A DNA stretch of 64,000 bases, taken from contig NZ_AMWJ02000001.1 in the NCBI RefSeq assembly GCF_000319305.2, positions 2,519,001-2,583,000 on the forward strand. Reading direction: 5' to 3'. The stretch is from Pseudomonas bharatica CSV86 (GTDB taxonomy: Bacteria > Pseudomonadota > Gammaproteobacteria > Pseudomonadales > Pseudomonadaceae). The position numbers and the translations under genes are program-made. Of this stretch, positions 35,571-44,798 are shown in pieces; position 1 is the stretch's first letter, and every line of letters starts with the position of its first letter. The notes beneath the pieces were generated by a model. That model was not told where the DNA came from. It did no database searches and saw nothing but the letters and a program-made list of their open reading frames with translations.

Positions 35571-36134
35571 TCAGGGTTCGGGGAACGGCAAAGGTGCGGT
35601 CGTAGGGCGCCGCACGGCGAACACGTTAAGGGTCATGGCCACCAGGGCGTAGTACCCGAAAATCGCCACCAGCTCGACTACCGCGGGCTCGCCGAACGCA
35701 TTCACCGCTTCCTGGTAGCGTTCATCACTGACGCGACGCGTACGGTAGAGCTCTTCGCCCAGGTGGTAGACGATGGCCTCGTCTTTCTGGACGAAAGCCG
35801 GCGTACGCTGTGCTCGCAGGGCATCGATGACGTCGTCGCTCAGCCCGCTGCCGCGCGCAATGGGCTCATGAATCTGCCACTCGGCCTGGGACTGCCACCA
35901 CGCTGCGGTGAGCAGAATCGCCAGCTCGCTCAAACGCAGGTCCAGCCGGGTGTGGTACCTGCAGAAGGCCCCAAGGCGTTGTGCATGATCAGCCAGTGCT
36001 GGGCTATGGATCCAGGCGAGGAAGGGACCATCCAGGTTTCCCCGTGGCCCCTGGAGGATCTCACTTAGCACCTTGCGCTGATCCGGGCTCATCTCGTCTT
36101 CATGGAGTGAGGTCAATCGGGATTGAATGTTCAT
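35571..36134 (-). CDS. Carboxymuconolactone decarboxylase-family protein
   Basis: 187 residues, all-alpha. The core LRLSELAILLTAAWWQSQAEWQIHEPIARGSGLSDDVIDALRA resembles the carboxymuconolactone-decarboxylase/AhpD family, but the usual CxxC of AhpD is absent: the same place reads WQSQAEW. That argues against peroxidase activity. It follows the aminotransferase gene by 10 bases on the same strand, so it belongs to the amino-acid-type catabolic locus. Its reaction is unknown. Confidence 0.72.
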   Translation of the reverse strand: MNIQSRLTSLHEDEMSPDQRKVLSEILQGPRGNLDGPFLAWIHSPALADHAQRLGAFCRYHTRLDLRLSELAILLTAAWWQSQAEWQIHEPIARGSGLSDDVIDALRAQRTPAFVQKDEAIVYHLGEELYRTRRVSDERYQEAVNAFGEPAVVELVAIFGYYALVAMTLNVFAVRRPTTAPLPFPEP

Positions 36135-36144
36135 AAGCGCTTTC

Positions 36145-37473
36145 TCAAACTCCTGCGATTGCGCTGTCTATAGCCAGTGCGAGCTTATCCACGATTTCGT
36201 CGATATGACGTGAATCGATGATGTAGGGCGGTGCCAGCAGAATGTGATCCCCTCGTTGTCCATCTATGGTTCCGCCCATGGGGTAGCACATCAGGCCCTG
36301 TGCCATGGCGGCTTTCTTTACCCGCGCATGCAGTTTGATCGAGGGATCGAAAGGCGTTTTCGTGGTGCGCTCATTGACCAGTTCAATACCGCGAAATAGC
36401 CCGCGTCCTCGCACGTCACCCACATGAGGATGCTCGCTGAAGCGCTCGGCCAGGCGGGCTTGCAGGGTGTCCCCCAGCGTGACGACCTGGTTCAGAAGCC
36501 CGCGTTTCTCGATGGTTTTCTGCACCGCCAGGGCAGCGGCACAGGCGGTGGCGTGGCCTATGTAGGTGTGGCCGTGCTGGAAGAAGCCTGAACCGTTGGC
36601 GATAGCGTCACGGATCTTCGCGCTGACCAGGGTGGCACCAATCGGCTGGTAGCCGGCGCCCAGCCCTTTGGCGATGGTGATCAGGTCGGCCGTGATGCCT
36701 TCCTGTTCGGCCGCGAACAGCGAGCCGGTGCGGCCCATGCCACACATGACTTCGTCGAGAATCAGCAGCACGCCGTGGCGATCGCAGATGTCACGGACCC
36801 GTTTGAAATAGCCCGCTGCAGCCGGAACGGCACCCAGGGTCGCGCCGACCACAGGCTCGGCGATGAACGCCATGACGTTTTCCGGGCCCAGGCGGTGGAT
36901 TTCCGCTTCCAGCTCCTCGCCCAGTCGCTGGACATACTGCTCGACGGTCTCGCCGGAGGCCTGGTCACGGTAGGCATAGCTCGGGCTGACGTGGCTGACG
37001 TCGATCAGCAGTGGCTCGAACTGCCGGCGTCGCCATTCGTTACCACCCGCCGCCAGGGCGCCCAGCGTGTTGCCGTGGTAGCTCTGGCGGCGCGCAATGA
37101 CATGCTTGCGACCGGGCTGGCCAATTTCAACGAAGTACTGCCTGGCCAACTTGAGCGCAGTTTCCACCGCTTCCGAACCGCCCGACACGAAATAGACCGA
37201 CTCCAGGCCTTTCGGGGCGCGGGCGACGAGAAAATCCGCCAGCTCTTCCATGACCTCGGTGGTGAAGAAGGAGCTGTGGGCGTAGGCCAGTTGGCCAACC
37301 TGCCGACGTACCGCCTCGATGACCTCGGGGTCGCTGTGGCCAAGGCAGGACACCGCTGCGCCGCCACTGGCATCCAGATAGCTTTTCCCGGTGCTGTCGA
37401 TCAGATAGGGCCCGTCGCCTGCTACGGCTGTGGGGTAGGTATGGTTGAAGCTTCGATGCAACACGTGGCTCAT
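36145..37473 (-). CDS. Class III (omega) PLP-dependent aminotransferase
   Basis: 442 residues from ATG 37473 (CGGAGG upstream); the annotated open frame extends further but lacks a ribosome site. PLP motifs: FVSGGSEAVETALKLARQYF, the aromatic YHGN turn, LLILDEVMCGMGRTGS and TIAKGLGAGYQPIGATL, with the Schiff-base Lys in AKG (about residue 268). The closest style is omega-amino-acid:pyruvate or diaminobutyrate-type transaminases. It is divergent from a GlnHPQ-like ABC transporter and an amidohydrolase, which suggests uptake and breakdown of an amino-acid derivative. A perfect inverted repeat is in the shared promoter. Confidence 0.8.
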   Translation of the reverse strand: MSHVLHRSFNHTYPTAVAGDGPYLIDSTGKSYLDASGGAAVSCLGHSDPEVIEAVRRQVGQLAYAHSSFFTTEVMEELADFLVARAPKGLESVYFVSGGSEAVETALKLARQYFVEIGQPGRKHVIARRQSYHGNTLGALAAGGNEWRRRQFEPLLIDVSHVSPSYAYRDQASGETVEQYVQRLGEELEAEIHRLGPENVMAFIAEPVVGATLGAVPAAAGYFKRVRDICDRHGVLLILDEVMCGMGRTGSLFAAEQEGITADLITIAKGLGAGYQPIGATLVSAKIRDAIANGSGFFQHGHTYIGHATACAAALAVQKTIEKRGLLNQVVTLGDTLQARLAERFSEHPHVGDVRGRGLFRGIELVNERTTKTPFDPSIKLHARVKKAAMAQGLMCYPMGGTIDGQRGDHILLAPPYIIDSRHIDEIVDKLALAIDSAIAGV

Positions 37474-37491
37474 GATCACCTCCGGGGTTTG

Positions 37492-37536
37492 TGCAAATAT
37501 TACTTGCATATAAATAATAAGCAACGGATATTTGCA
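37492..37536. promoter_or_regulatory. Inverted repeat in the divergent promoter (possible RpiR operator)
   Basis: TGCAAATAT (37492-37500) and ATATTTGCA (37528-37536) are a perfect 9-bp dyad with a 27-base AT-rich spacer that also contains TTGCATAT. It lies about 20 bases upstream of the aminotransferase start and 160 upstream of the ABC transporter. The RpiR-family gene at 40913 in the same locus is the natural candidate to bind it. Confidence 0.5.
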
Positions 37537-37697
37537 TCACGCCATCGGAAGCGCCGCTCGCACCGCGCGGTTTGGCGCGCACAACCGGCATGGAACTGCC
37601 GCCAATAACAATCAGGGGCCTGCCCCAAATCTTGCTACTGCCGCTTTCCCTCGGGCCGACAACGGCAACCGAGCCTCACCCCTAAAGAGGAAAGACG

Positions 37698-38441
37698 ATG
37701 AAAAAATTTCTTAAGGTATCGCTTGCAGCTGTTGCTCTTGCCATTTCAGGCACTTCCATGGCCGCCGGAAAAGAGCTGCTGATCGCAACAGACACGGCGT
37801 TCGTGCCTTTCGAGTTCAAGCAGGGCAATGAGTATGTGGGCTTCGATATCGATCTGTGGGCGGCAATCGCCAAGGAGCTGGGGGTGACCTACAAGCTCAA
37901 GCCGATGGACTTCAACGGCATCATTCCTGCGCTGCAAACCCATAACGTGGACGCGGCGCTAGCGGGTATCACGATCAAGGAAGAGCGCAAGCAGGCCATC
38001 GATTTCTCCGACGGCTACTACGACAGCGGCTTCCTGCTGATGGTCAAGAGCGACAACGACAGCATCAAGGGTGAGGCAGACATTGCCGGTAAAAGCCTGG
38101 CGGTGAAAAGCGGCACGTCGGCAGCCGACTATGCCAAGGCAAACCTCAAGGCCAAGGATCTGCGCCAGTTCCCCAACATCGATAACGCCTACCTGGAGCT
38201 GCGCACCGGGCGCGTCGATGCCGCCATGCACGACACGCCGAACGTGCTGTATTACATCAAGACCGCCGGCGAAGGCCAGGTCAAGGCCGTGGGCGCACAG
38301 ATGATGGCCCAGCAATACGGTATCGGCTTCCCCAAAGGCAGCGAATTGCGTGAGCCGGTCAACGCGGCCCTGAAGAAGCTTCGGGAGGATGGCACCTACG
38401 CCAAGATCTATGAGAAGTGGTTTGGCACTCAGCCACAGTAA
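37698..38441 (+). CDS. glnH: GlnH-like periplasmic amino-acid-binding protein
   Basis: 247 residues with a signal peptide ([22 protein letters not shown]). [50 protein letters not shown] and [20 protein letters not shown] are very close to E. coli GlnH (about 70 percent by eye), including the ligand-contact segments. It binds an amino acid (glutamine or a similar compound) in the periplasm and hands it to the permease. Two genes follow with 31 and -4 base spacing, so they are one operon. Confidence 0.8.
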   Translation: MKKFLKVSLAAVALAISGTSMAAGKELLIATDTAFVPFEFKQGNEYVGFDIDLWAAIAKELGVTYKLKPMDFNGIIPALQTHNVDAALAGITIKEERKQAIDFSDGYYDSGFLLMVKSDNDSIKGEADIAGKSLAVKSGTSAADYAKANLKAKDLRQFPNIDNAYLELRTGRVDAAMHDTPNVLYYIKTAGEGQVKAVGAQMMAQQYGIGFPKGSELREPVNAALKKLREDGTYAKIYEKWFGTQPQ

Positions 38442-38472
38442 ACCCTCCCCAGTTTTCTAAGAGTTCACCGTT

Positions 38473-39129
38473 ATGCAATTTCAATGGAGCGCTATCTGGG
38501 ATGCGCTCCCGGTTCTGCTGGACGGCGCCAAACTCACGCTCTGGATCTCGATCCTGGGCCTGATCGGCGGCGCAATCATCGGCGTGATCGCGGGCTTTGC
38601 CCGCGCTTACGGCGGTTTCTTCAGCAGCCGGGTAGCGCTGGTATTCATCGAGCTGATTCGTGGCACGCCCATCATGGTGCAGGTGATGTTCATCTACTTC
38701 GCCTTGCCCCTGATGATTCCGGTGCGCATCGATCCGTTCGGGGCCGCCGTGTTCACCATCATGATCAACTCGGGCGCCTACATCGGCGAGATCACCCGGG
38801 GAGCCGTACTGTCGATCAACAACGGCTTCCGTGAAGCCGGGCTGGCGCTGGGACTCTCGCGCCGCGACACCCTGCGCTATGTGATCACGCCCCTGGCGTT
38901 TCGCCGGATGATTCCGGCGCTGGGCAACCAGTGGATCGTCAGTATCAAGGATACGTCGTTGTTCATCGTCATCGGCGTGGCCGAACTGACCCGCCAGGGC
39001 CAGGAAGTGATCGCCGGCAATTTCCGTGCGATGGAGGTCTGGTCTGCCGTGGCCGTGATCTACCTGATCATTACCCTGGTGCTCAGCTACATCCTGCGCC
39101 GTATGGAAGCGAGGTTGAAAATCCTGTGA
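38473..39129 (+). CDS. glnP: GlnP-like amino-acid ABC transporter permease
   Basis: 218 residues with five membrane helices. The family EAA signature is [33 protein letters not shown] (about 121-153), preceded by the conserved [13 protein letters not shown]. It matches HisMQ/GlnP permeases of the polar amino-acid uptake transporters. It begins 31 bases after glnH and its stop overlaps the GTG start of the ATPase gene (GTGA), so the two are coupled. Confidence 0.82.
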   Translation: MQFQWSAIWDALPVLLDGAKLTLWISILGLIGGAIIGVIAGFARAYGGFFSSRVALVFIELIRGTPIMVQVMFIYFALPLMIPVRIDPFGAAVFTIMINSGAYIGEITRGAVLSINNGFREAGLALGLSRRDTLRYVITPLAFRRMIPALGNQWIVSIKDTSLFIVIGVAELTRQGQEVIAGNFRAMEVWSAVAVIYLIITLVLSYILRRMEARLKIL

Positions 39130-39848
39130 TCGAATTCAAGAACGTTTCCAAGCACTTCGGCAGCACCCAGGTGCTGCACAACATCGACCTGAGCATTGCC
39201 GCCGGTGAGGTCGTGGTCATCATCGGGCCCTCGGGCTCCGGCAAATCCACCTTGCTGCGCTGCATCAACAAGCTGGAAGAAGTCACCGAAGGCGAGCTGA
39301 TCGTCGACGGCTTGAAGGTCAATGACCCCAAGGTCGACGAGCGCCTCATTCGCCAGGAAGCCGGCATGGTGTTCCAGCAGTTTCATCTGTTCCCGCAGAT
39401 GACGGCCCTGGAAAACGTGGCCTTCGGGCCGATCCGGGTGCGCGGGGCAAGCAAGGCCGAAGCCCATGCACTCGGTCGTGAACTGCTGGCCAAGGTCGGC
39501 CTGGCCGAACGCGCCGAGCATTATCCGTCGCAACTGTCCGGTGGCCAGCAACAACGGGTCGCCATCGCCCGGGCGCTGGCGGTCAAGCCCAAGATGATGC
39601 TGTTCGACGAACCTACTTCTGCGCTGGATCCGGAACTGCGTCATGAAGTGCTGACCGTGATGAAGGCGCTGGCGGAGGAGGGCATGACCATGGTCATCGT
39701 CACCCACGAAGTGGACTTCGCACGCAAGGTCGCCAGCCGCCTGATCTTCATCGACAAGGGGCGCATCGCCGAAGATGGCAAGCCACAAGAGCTGATCGCC
39801 AATCCACCCAGCCCGCGCTTGCGCGAATTTCTCCAGCACGTTTCATAA
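39126..39848 (+). CDS. glnQ: GlnQ-like amino-acid ABC transporter ATPase
   Basis: 240 residues from GTG 39126. Walker [16 protein letters not shown] (residues 34-48), Q-loop FQQFHLFPQ, signature [15 protein letters not shown] and Walker [15 protein letters not shown] followed by the switch His in VTHEVDF. It couples ATP hydrolysis to import through GlnP. The start overlaps the glnP stop. Twelve bases later the C45-type gene begins, so the transport and processing genes are likely one transcript. Confidence 0.85.
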   Translation: MIEFKNVSKHFGSTQVLHNIDLSIAAGEVVVIIGPSGSGKSTLLRCINKLEEVTEGELIVDGLKVNDPKVDERLIRQEAGMVFQQFHLFPQMTALENVAFGPIRVRGASKAEAHALGRELLAKVGLAERAEHYPSQLSGGQQQRVAIARALAVKPKMMLFDEPTSALDPELRHEVLTVMKALAEEGMTMVIVTHEVDFARKVASRLIFIDKGRIAEDGKPQELIANPPSPRLREFLQHVS

Positions 39849-39859
39849 GGGGCAACGCG

Positions 39860-40900
39860 ATGCTCGCTCAACTTCACATCGCCGCAAACGCGTTCGAAAC
39901 AGGACGGCGCCTGGGCGAATTCGGTCGTCGATCGGTACACGAAAAACTGCGCACATTGCCGCTCTGGCAGCACCTCGCATCACTGGCCGACACGGCCAAG
40001 GCGCAGCAAATGAAAACGCTGGTGCGTGAACGGTATCCACGTTACTGGCAGGAGATCGAAGGCCTCGCCGCCGGGCTCGAGTTGCCCGTCGACGAAGTCT
40101 TCATGTGGAACTGCCGGGGTGATTTTCCAGGGCTGGGCAGTGTGGATGGCTGCACCACGGTGTTCGGTCAGGCAGAGCAGGGGACGCTGATCGCCCACAA
40201 CGAAGACGGGTTGCCGCAATTGCGCGGCGATTGCGCGATTGTCCACGCCAGGCCGGAGGAAGGTGCGGCCTTCGTCAGCTTCGTCTATCCCGGCTCGATC
40301 CCGGGCCATACCTTTGCGGTCAACGAGTTCGGCGTCGTTGCAACGGTCAATAACATCCGTCCAACGGAAATCCCGGCCGGCGTGCCGCGGATGATTCTGG
40401 GCCGCGCATCGCTGGATGCCCGAACGCTGGATGAGGCAATCGCGGCGGTGTCCCAAACGCCTCGCGCCGGGGCGTTCCACCACGCCTTCGGGCAGGCGGG
40501 CAGCGCTCGTGTCGTCAGCGTCGAAGCCACCTCGGATGGCGTTGCCGTTCGTGAGGTCGGAGCAGCGGCTGGGCACTCGAACCATCTGGTTGATTCGTCG
40601 TTTGCCGATTTCAAGCAGATCGTGACCGGTAGTTCCGGAGCGCGCCAGCTGCGCGTCGATCACCTGCTGGCCGGCTCCAGGCCCAAGCTCGATCCGACGC
40701 TCGCCCTGCGGATCCTGCGCGACGAGGAGGAGGGCACAACGTTGCCAGTCTACCGCTGTGCGCAAGATGATCCCGATGACGAAAACACCCTGGCCACGGC
40801 GATCTTCACGCTGACGTCCAGCGCTGTAGAATGGCGGGTTTATGCGCGCCGAGCGACAGATCACCCTGACGCCCAAGGCGACGTTGTGTTAGTCCAATAG
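39860..40900 (+). CDS. C45-type peptidase / acyl-CoA:6-APA acyltransferase-like Ntn hydrolase
   Basis: 346 residues. VDGCTTVFGQ holds the expected Ntn-hydrolase nucleophile cysteine (C98), and EDGLPQLRGDCAIVHARPE, FAVNEFGVVATVNNI and NHLVDS resemble the C45 (isopenicillin-N acyltransferase) family. These enzymes cleave themselves before the Cys and act on amide bonds. With the aminotransferase and the transporter, it may cut an amide such as an N-acyl amino acid or dipeptide after import. No signal peptide. It lies 11 bases after glnQ. Confidence 0.75.
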   Translation: MLAQLHIAANAFETGRRLGEFGRRSVHEKLRTLPLWQHLASLADTAKAQQMKTLVRERYPRYWQEIEGLAAGLELPVDEVFMWNCRGDFPGLGSVDGCTTVFGQAEQGTLIAHNEDGLPQLRGDCAIVHARPEEGAAFVSFVYPGSIPGHTFAVNEFGVVATVNNIRPTEIPAGVPRMILGRASLDARTLDEAIAAVSQTPRAGAFHHAFGQAGSARVVSVEATSDGVAVREVGAAAGHSNHLVDSSFADFKQIVTGSSGARQLRVDHLLAGSRPKLDPTLALRILRDEEEGTTLPVYRCAQDDPDDENTLATAIFTLTSSAVEWRVYARRATDHPDAQGDVVLVQ

Positions 40901-40912
40901 CGGATAGCGCCG

Positions 40913-41818
40913 ATGACGCAGTTCAATGAATCCCTCCCAGAAACAGTGGCTGAGCTGAAGCAGCTGCTGGCTGCCATCGATAGGCAGGAAGTGGATATCG
41001 CTCTAGGCGGCAGCTCGACGCGGGTGCTGACCCAGATGATCGAATCGCCGCAACACGCGGCGGTGTCTTCTATCACGGAGCTGGCCGCGCAGTTCGGCGT
41101 CAACGCCTCGACGCTATCCAGGCTCGCCAGGCGTCTTGGGTATTCGGGGTTCAGCAAACTGCAGGACGTCTTCCGCCGGGAGCTGACAGAGGGCAAGAGC
41201 TTCTACAGCGACCAGGCGTCACGCCTGGTGGTCAATACCGAAGGCGCTGGGGCGATTAGCCAGCTGGCGCGACTGGGCCGCCAGGAAAGCGCCAACATCG
41301 CCAGTATGGTCGAGCAGATCGACCCGGCCGCGTTCGACGAGGTCGTGGGCCTGCTTTGCAGCGCCAGGCGCGTGCGCATCCATGGCATGAGGCAATTCAA
41401 CTCGCTGGCGCTGTTCATGTCCTACGGGCTTGGGATGCTTCGGCCTGATGTCAGCGCACTGGACTCCAGTCGACAAGGCGTTGCCGATGCGCTTGCCCAG
41501 CTGGATGCCGGCGACATGCTGGTCGTCGCCAGCTGCTTCCCGTACACCCCGAGCGTGCTGGCGACCGCCGAGGTGGCCACACGGCACGGGATAAAGGTGG
41601 TGGCCTTGACGGACTCCGCCAGTTCGCCCTTGGCCAAGACCGCGCTGCACAGCTTCTACGTCCCCAACCACAGCCTGTTCTACAGCAACAGCATGTGCGC
41701 GTTCATGCTCCTGGCGCAGGGACTGCTCAGTGCGGTCGCCGGCTCCCTGGGCGAGGCCGCGGTCGCAGCGCTCAAGTATCGTGAAGAGCTGATCTCCGAG
41801 TTGAATGCTTCGCTGTAG
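40913..41818 (+). CDS. MurR/RpiR-family transcriptional regulator
   Basis: 301 residues. N-terminal HTH of the RpiR family: VSSITELAAQFGVNASTLSRLARRLGYSGFSKLQDVFRREL; C-terminal SIS domain with RRVRIHGMRQFNSLALFMSY and DMLVVASCFPYTPSVLATAEVATRHGIKVVALTDS, which senses a phosphosugar or similar ligand. It is the last gene of the transporter operon, 12 bases after the C45 gene, and probably controls it and the divergent aminotransferase operon through the dyad at 37492-37536. Confidence 0.85.
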   Translation: MTQFNESLPETVAELKQLLAAIDRQEVDIALGGSSTRVLTQMIESPQHAAVSSITELAAQFGVNASTLSRLARRLGYSGFSKLQDVFRRELTEGKSFYSDQASRLVVNTEGAGAISQLARLGRQESANIASMVEQIDPAAFDEVVGLLCSARRVRIHGMRQFNSLALFMSYGLGMLRPDVSALDSSRQGVADALAQLDAGDMLVVASCFPYTPSVLATAEVATRHGIKVVALTDSASSPLAKTALHSFYVPNHSLFYSNSMCAFMLLAQGLLSAVAGSLGEAAVAALKYREELISELNASL

Positions 41819-41845
41819 AGCTTGAGGCGTAGTAGTGCGTCCTCC

Positions 41846-42334
41846 TCAGCGTTCACGTTCGAAGAGGCGGTCCAGGGAATAACGACCGCCGCCGCGAAAG
41901 ACGATGTAGAGGAAGAGAACCAGCATCAAGACCGGATACTCGATGCCACGATCGATCCAGGGCCAGTTGGGGCCGAGAATGTAGGCGATGGCGGCCATTT
42001 GAACCGCCATGGCCGCCGCCAGTGCGCGGGTGCCGAGGCCCAGGGCCAGCAGTACACCACCGACGCCTTCGAGCAGCGCTACCAACAGGGCGAAGACCTC
42101 AGGAAACGGCAGGTGCAGCACCGTCTCGATCAGCCGGATGGAGGCGGCCATGGGGTCGGCCATGGAACCATGGGACGTGCGCAGCAGCTTGGGTAAACCA
42201 TGGCTCAGCATGACAATGCCCAGGCAGGCGCGAAGCGACGCATAGGCCAGTGGTTCGCCACGCTGATAGAACCCGGCCAGAGCGGGTAACAGCAATTTGG
42301 GCGAGGCATCGACGTTGCGGACGAAGGGGTTCAT
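41846..42334 (-). CDS. DoxX-family membrane protein
   Basis: 162 residues with four hydrophobic segments: YASLRACLGIVMLSHGLPKLL, FALLVALLEGVGGVLLALGLG, LAAAMAVQMAAIAYIL and YPVLMLVLFLYIVFRGGG. This is the DoxX pattern, with a charged C-terminal tail. Relatives include membrane quinone-linked or redox-stress proteins. Divergent from a LysR regulator that probably controls it. Confidence 0.8.
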   Translation of the reverse strand: MNPFVRNVDASPKLLLPALAGFYQRGEPLAYASLRACLGIVMLSHGLPKLLRTSHGSMADPMAASIRLIETVLHLPFPEVFALLVALLEGVGGVLLALGLGTRALAAAMAVQMAAIAYILGPNWPWIDRGIEYPVLMLVLFLYIVFRGGGRYSLDRLFERER

Positions 42335-42497
42335 GGGGGCGGTTCCTTGGCGAGTGGTCTTAGCTGGGGTGATTGGGTGGTCCCGCTGGCCAGATGGCCT
42401 GAAGTGCCGGGGAAGCCATTCTGTTTGGTCGTCTGGGCTGGATAAATCCTGTCAATCTGGTAAGACTGTTCAGTCATTCAAAACAATTGACACTGCC

Positions 42498-43405
42498 ATG
42501 GACAAGCTGGACACCTTGCACCTGTTCATCCGCATCATCGAACAGGGCAGTTTCACCCGAGCCGCCAACGCCCTGAACATACCCCGCGCCACGGCAACCC
42601 TGGCGATCAAGGAACTGGAAGCGCGCCTGGATGCCCGGCTGCTCGAACGCACCACCCGGCAAGTTCGCCCCACACTCGACGGCCAGGCCTTCTACGACCG
42701 GTGCAAGCGCATCCTGGGCGATCTGGAAGACGCTGAATCTGCGCTCAGCACATCGGCGGCCAACCCGCGAGGGATGCTGCGTCTGGACCTGCACGGCGCC
42801 CATGCGTCGCAGATCATCCTGCCGCATATCCAGGATTTCCACCGGCGTTACCCGCAGATCAAGCTGGCGATCAGCTGCGGGGATCGACTGGTAGACCTGG
42901 TGAGTGAAGGGATCGACTGCGTGGTACGTGCCGGTAATCCGCGCGACTCCTCGCTGGTGGTCAAGCGCCTGGCCTTGATGCCGGAGGTTGTCTGCGCCAG
43001 CCCGTCCTATCTGGAGCGCCATGGCATACCTGTTTCTCCTGAAGCGATCACGGAACATCAGGCGGTAGGTTTTTTCGCCAGCAACCACGACATCCGCTAT
43101 CCGTTCAGTTTCCTGGTTGACGGACAGGTGCAGGACTACCAACCGGGGGCTGGATCTCCGTCAACGACGCGGAGCTCTACCGCACCTGCGCCCTGAATGG
43201 CTGCGGGCTGATTCAAGTGTCGCGCTTCCGCGTCGAGGAATACCTGGCCTCCGGACAACTGGTGAAAGTATTGGCGGACTGGCCAAGCCCTGGGCTGCCC
43301 GTTTCGGTGCTTTATCCCTATCACCGACAGTTGTCGCCGCGGGTGAAGGTGTTTGTGGAGTGGGTGTCGGCGCTCTATGTCGAGCGTTTTGGGCCGCTGG
43401 GTTGA
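42498..43405 (+). CDS. LysR-family regulator, frameshifted in this sequence
   Basis: About 303 residues when joined. N-terminal winged HTH: MDKLDTLHLFIRIIEQGSFTRAANALNIPRATATLAIKELEARLDARLLERTTRQV; effector-binding domain with SCGDRLVDLVSEGIDCVVRAG. The first frame ends with ...DYQPGAGSPSTTRSS; one base missing from the five-G run 43145-43149 gives ...DYQPGGWISVNDAELYRTCALNGCGLIQVSRFRVEEYLASGQL, and the frame then runs to 43405. LysR genes are usually next to their divergent target; here that is the DoxX gene. Confidence 0.8.
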
Positions 43406-43557
43406 GGGGGCGGGTCGATTGCTTATAGATGAGTGGGAGAGGGTGGGCCACGAGAAGTTGTTGAGCCGTTTGGTCTAGAGGGACAAAGTCACCACTATTT
43501 AACCAGTCTTCTGGTGAGGAATTCCACTGCGTAGCTGACTATCTATCTGGAGGTAAT

Positions 43558-44151
43558 GTGAGCAATAGAAGAAAGAGCTTAGCTACAAGCTTAATGAGCG
43601 AGCATAGTGTCGAGTACTGCTTGGTTCCTCGAATGCTCACCATCTTGAAACAGGACTACCAAGATGTGACACCAATTTTCCCTGCAATGATGAGGGAGTT
43701 TAGTAAGAAATCATATGAGCATCAAAATGCTAGCTTTCGCGTATTGGCGCTTTTCCCTCGCCGCCCAAAAATAACAAATCATGATCACTCGGGGATTTAT
43801 GTAACGATAAGTCAAGAGCTTCATGACTTTGAAGCATTTATGAGGGGTGTCGGGGTAATTACAATCGCTGGCTGTCCGATGGTAAGGACAATATGGGGCC
43901 TGTCTGCCTGCCCGAAAATATCTTGGCTGGATATAGCGCATGGCTCCCTGGGTGAGTATCTAAATAGAGTTGATTGTGATGATGTTTCAGGGGCTTTGTT
44001 GTCAGAGCAGGATATATTGATACGTTTATCAAGGGCACCGTTTTTTTCGTTAGATCGTTTGGGTGAAACCGTACGCATATACAGAGAGATCAATAAGAGC
44101 GCATTCATATATGGCCCTAAATACAAGCCGGTTTTTTTCTTGATCAGGTAA
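43558..44151 (+). CDS. Hypothetical protein at the start of the accessory island
   Basis: 197 residues from GTG 43558 (GGAGG seven bases before). Low GC compared with everything to its left, a mark of transfer. Content: MSEHSVEYCLVPRMLTILKQDYQDVTPIFPAMMREFSKKSYEHQ, ISQELHDFEAFMRGVGVITIAGCPMVRTIWGLSACPKISWLDIAHGS and a C-terminal FIYGPKYKPVFFLIR. No signal peptide. It does not match a family I can name. Its position 650 bases before the QatABCD operon makes it a candidate island gene, possibly another defence part. Confidence 0.55.
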   Translation: MSNRRKSLATSLMSEHSVEYCLVPRMLTILKQDYQDVTPIFPAMMREFSKKSYEHQNASFRVLALFPRRPKITNHDHSGIYVTISQELHDFEAFMRGVGVITIAGCPMVRTIWGLSACPKISWLDIAHGSLGEYLNRVDCDDVSGALLSEQDILIRLSRAPFFSLDRLGETVRIYREINKSAFIYGPKYKPVFFLIR

Positions 44152-44798
44152 ATGGTGTTCACTGATTTGATCTTGTCGCCTGTGAGGCTGATAGAAGCTG
44201 ACCTTACAGCCCAAGTCGGGATCTCATCTGACTCCCATCGCAACTCAATGACATTGTCGATATGTGCGAATGCCACCTCATATTTGCCTGGGTGGTAGAG
44301 CTCTGACTAGCGCATGGGATGTACCGGGTGGCGCACTAAGAGAGATACTAGATGCAGGTTCGTCGAATGACGGCAATTGACGCCAAGGTGTTGGGCCAGC
44401 GATCAGCAAGCTTGCATTTCACCAGCACGTCACTGGGCTATAAATAGCAATGAATGCTGGAGAGTCGTGGAGCTCAGGCCTGAGGAAGGTTTGGAGGTGT
44501 TTTGTCCAGCAGCAAGAATGATCGGGCGAATCGTGGGGCCCTGACGATGCCGGCGTTGAAACGCTTCTGTCCAGTCGAGGCGTACCAGCAATGGCTCGAC
44601 CCACGATCCGGTGTTTCGCGTTATCGATCGCTGGGAGAAATTGGCTCAACCACCCTCAACCCAGTTGCAAGACCTTGCTGGACGCTTCAGGAGGATGGCA
44701 TATCGCTATCGCCTTGCCTACAATCCCAGACTTGCCTCTCATCGCAATGGATCCGCGTAGTCGACGGTTCGATCGCCTCGGAAAAATGGATTTAGCTC
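44152..44798. other. Non-coding leader of the Qat operon, no gene recognised
   Basis: About 650 bases between the island gene and qatA. Short frames exist on both strands, for example 44502-44795, but they have no family pattern and no good ribosome site. I see no tRNA or clear attachment site. It should hold the Qat promoter and could hide remnants of a displaced gene. Confidence 0.4.

Noticed and set aside
43821..44276. A minus-strand frame opposite the island gene
   Set aside because: The plus-strand frame has a better ribosome site and more protein-like composition. The minus frame keeps some plausible stretches, so I keep the doubt, but call only the plus-strand gene.
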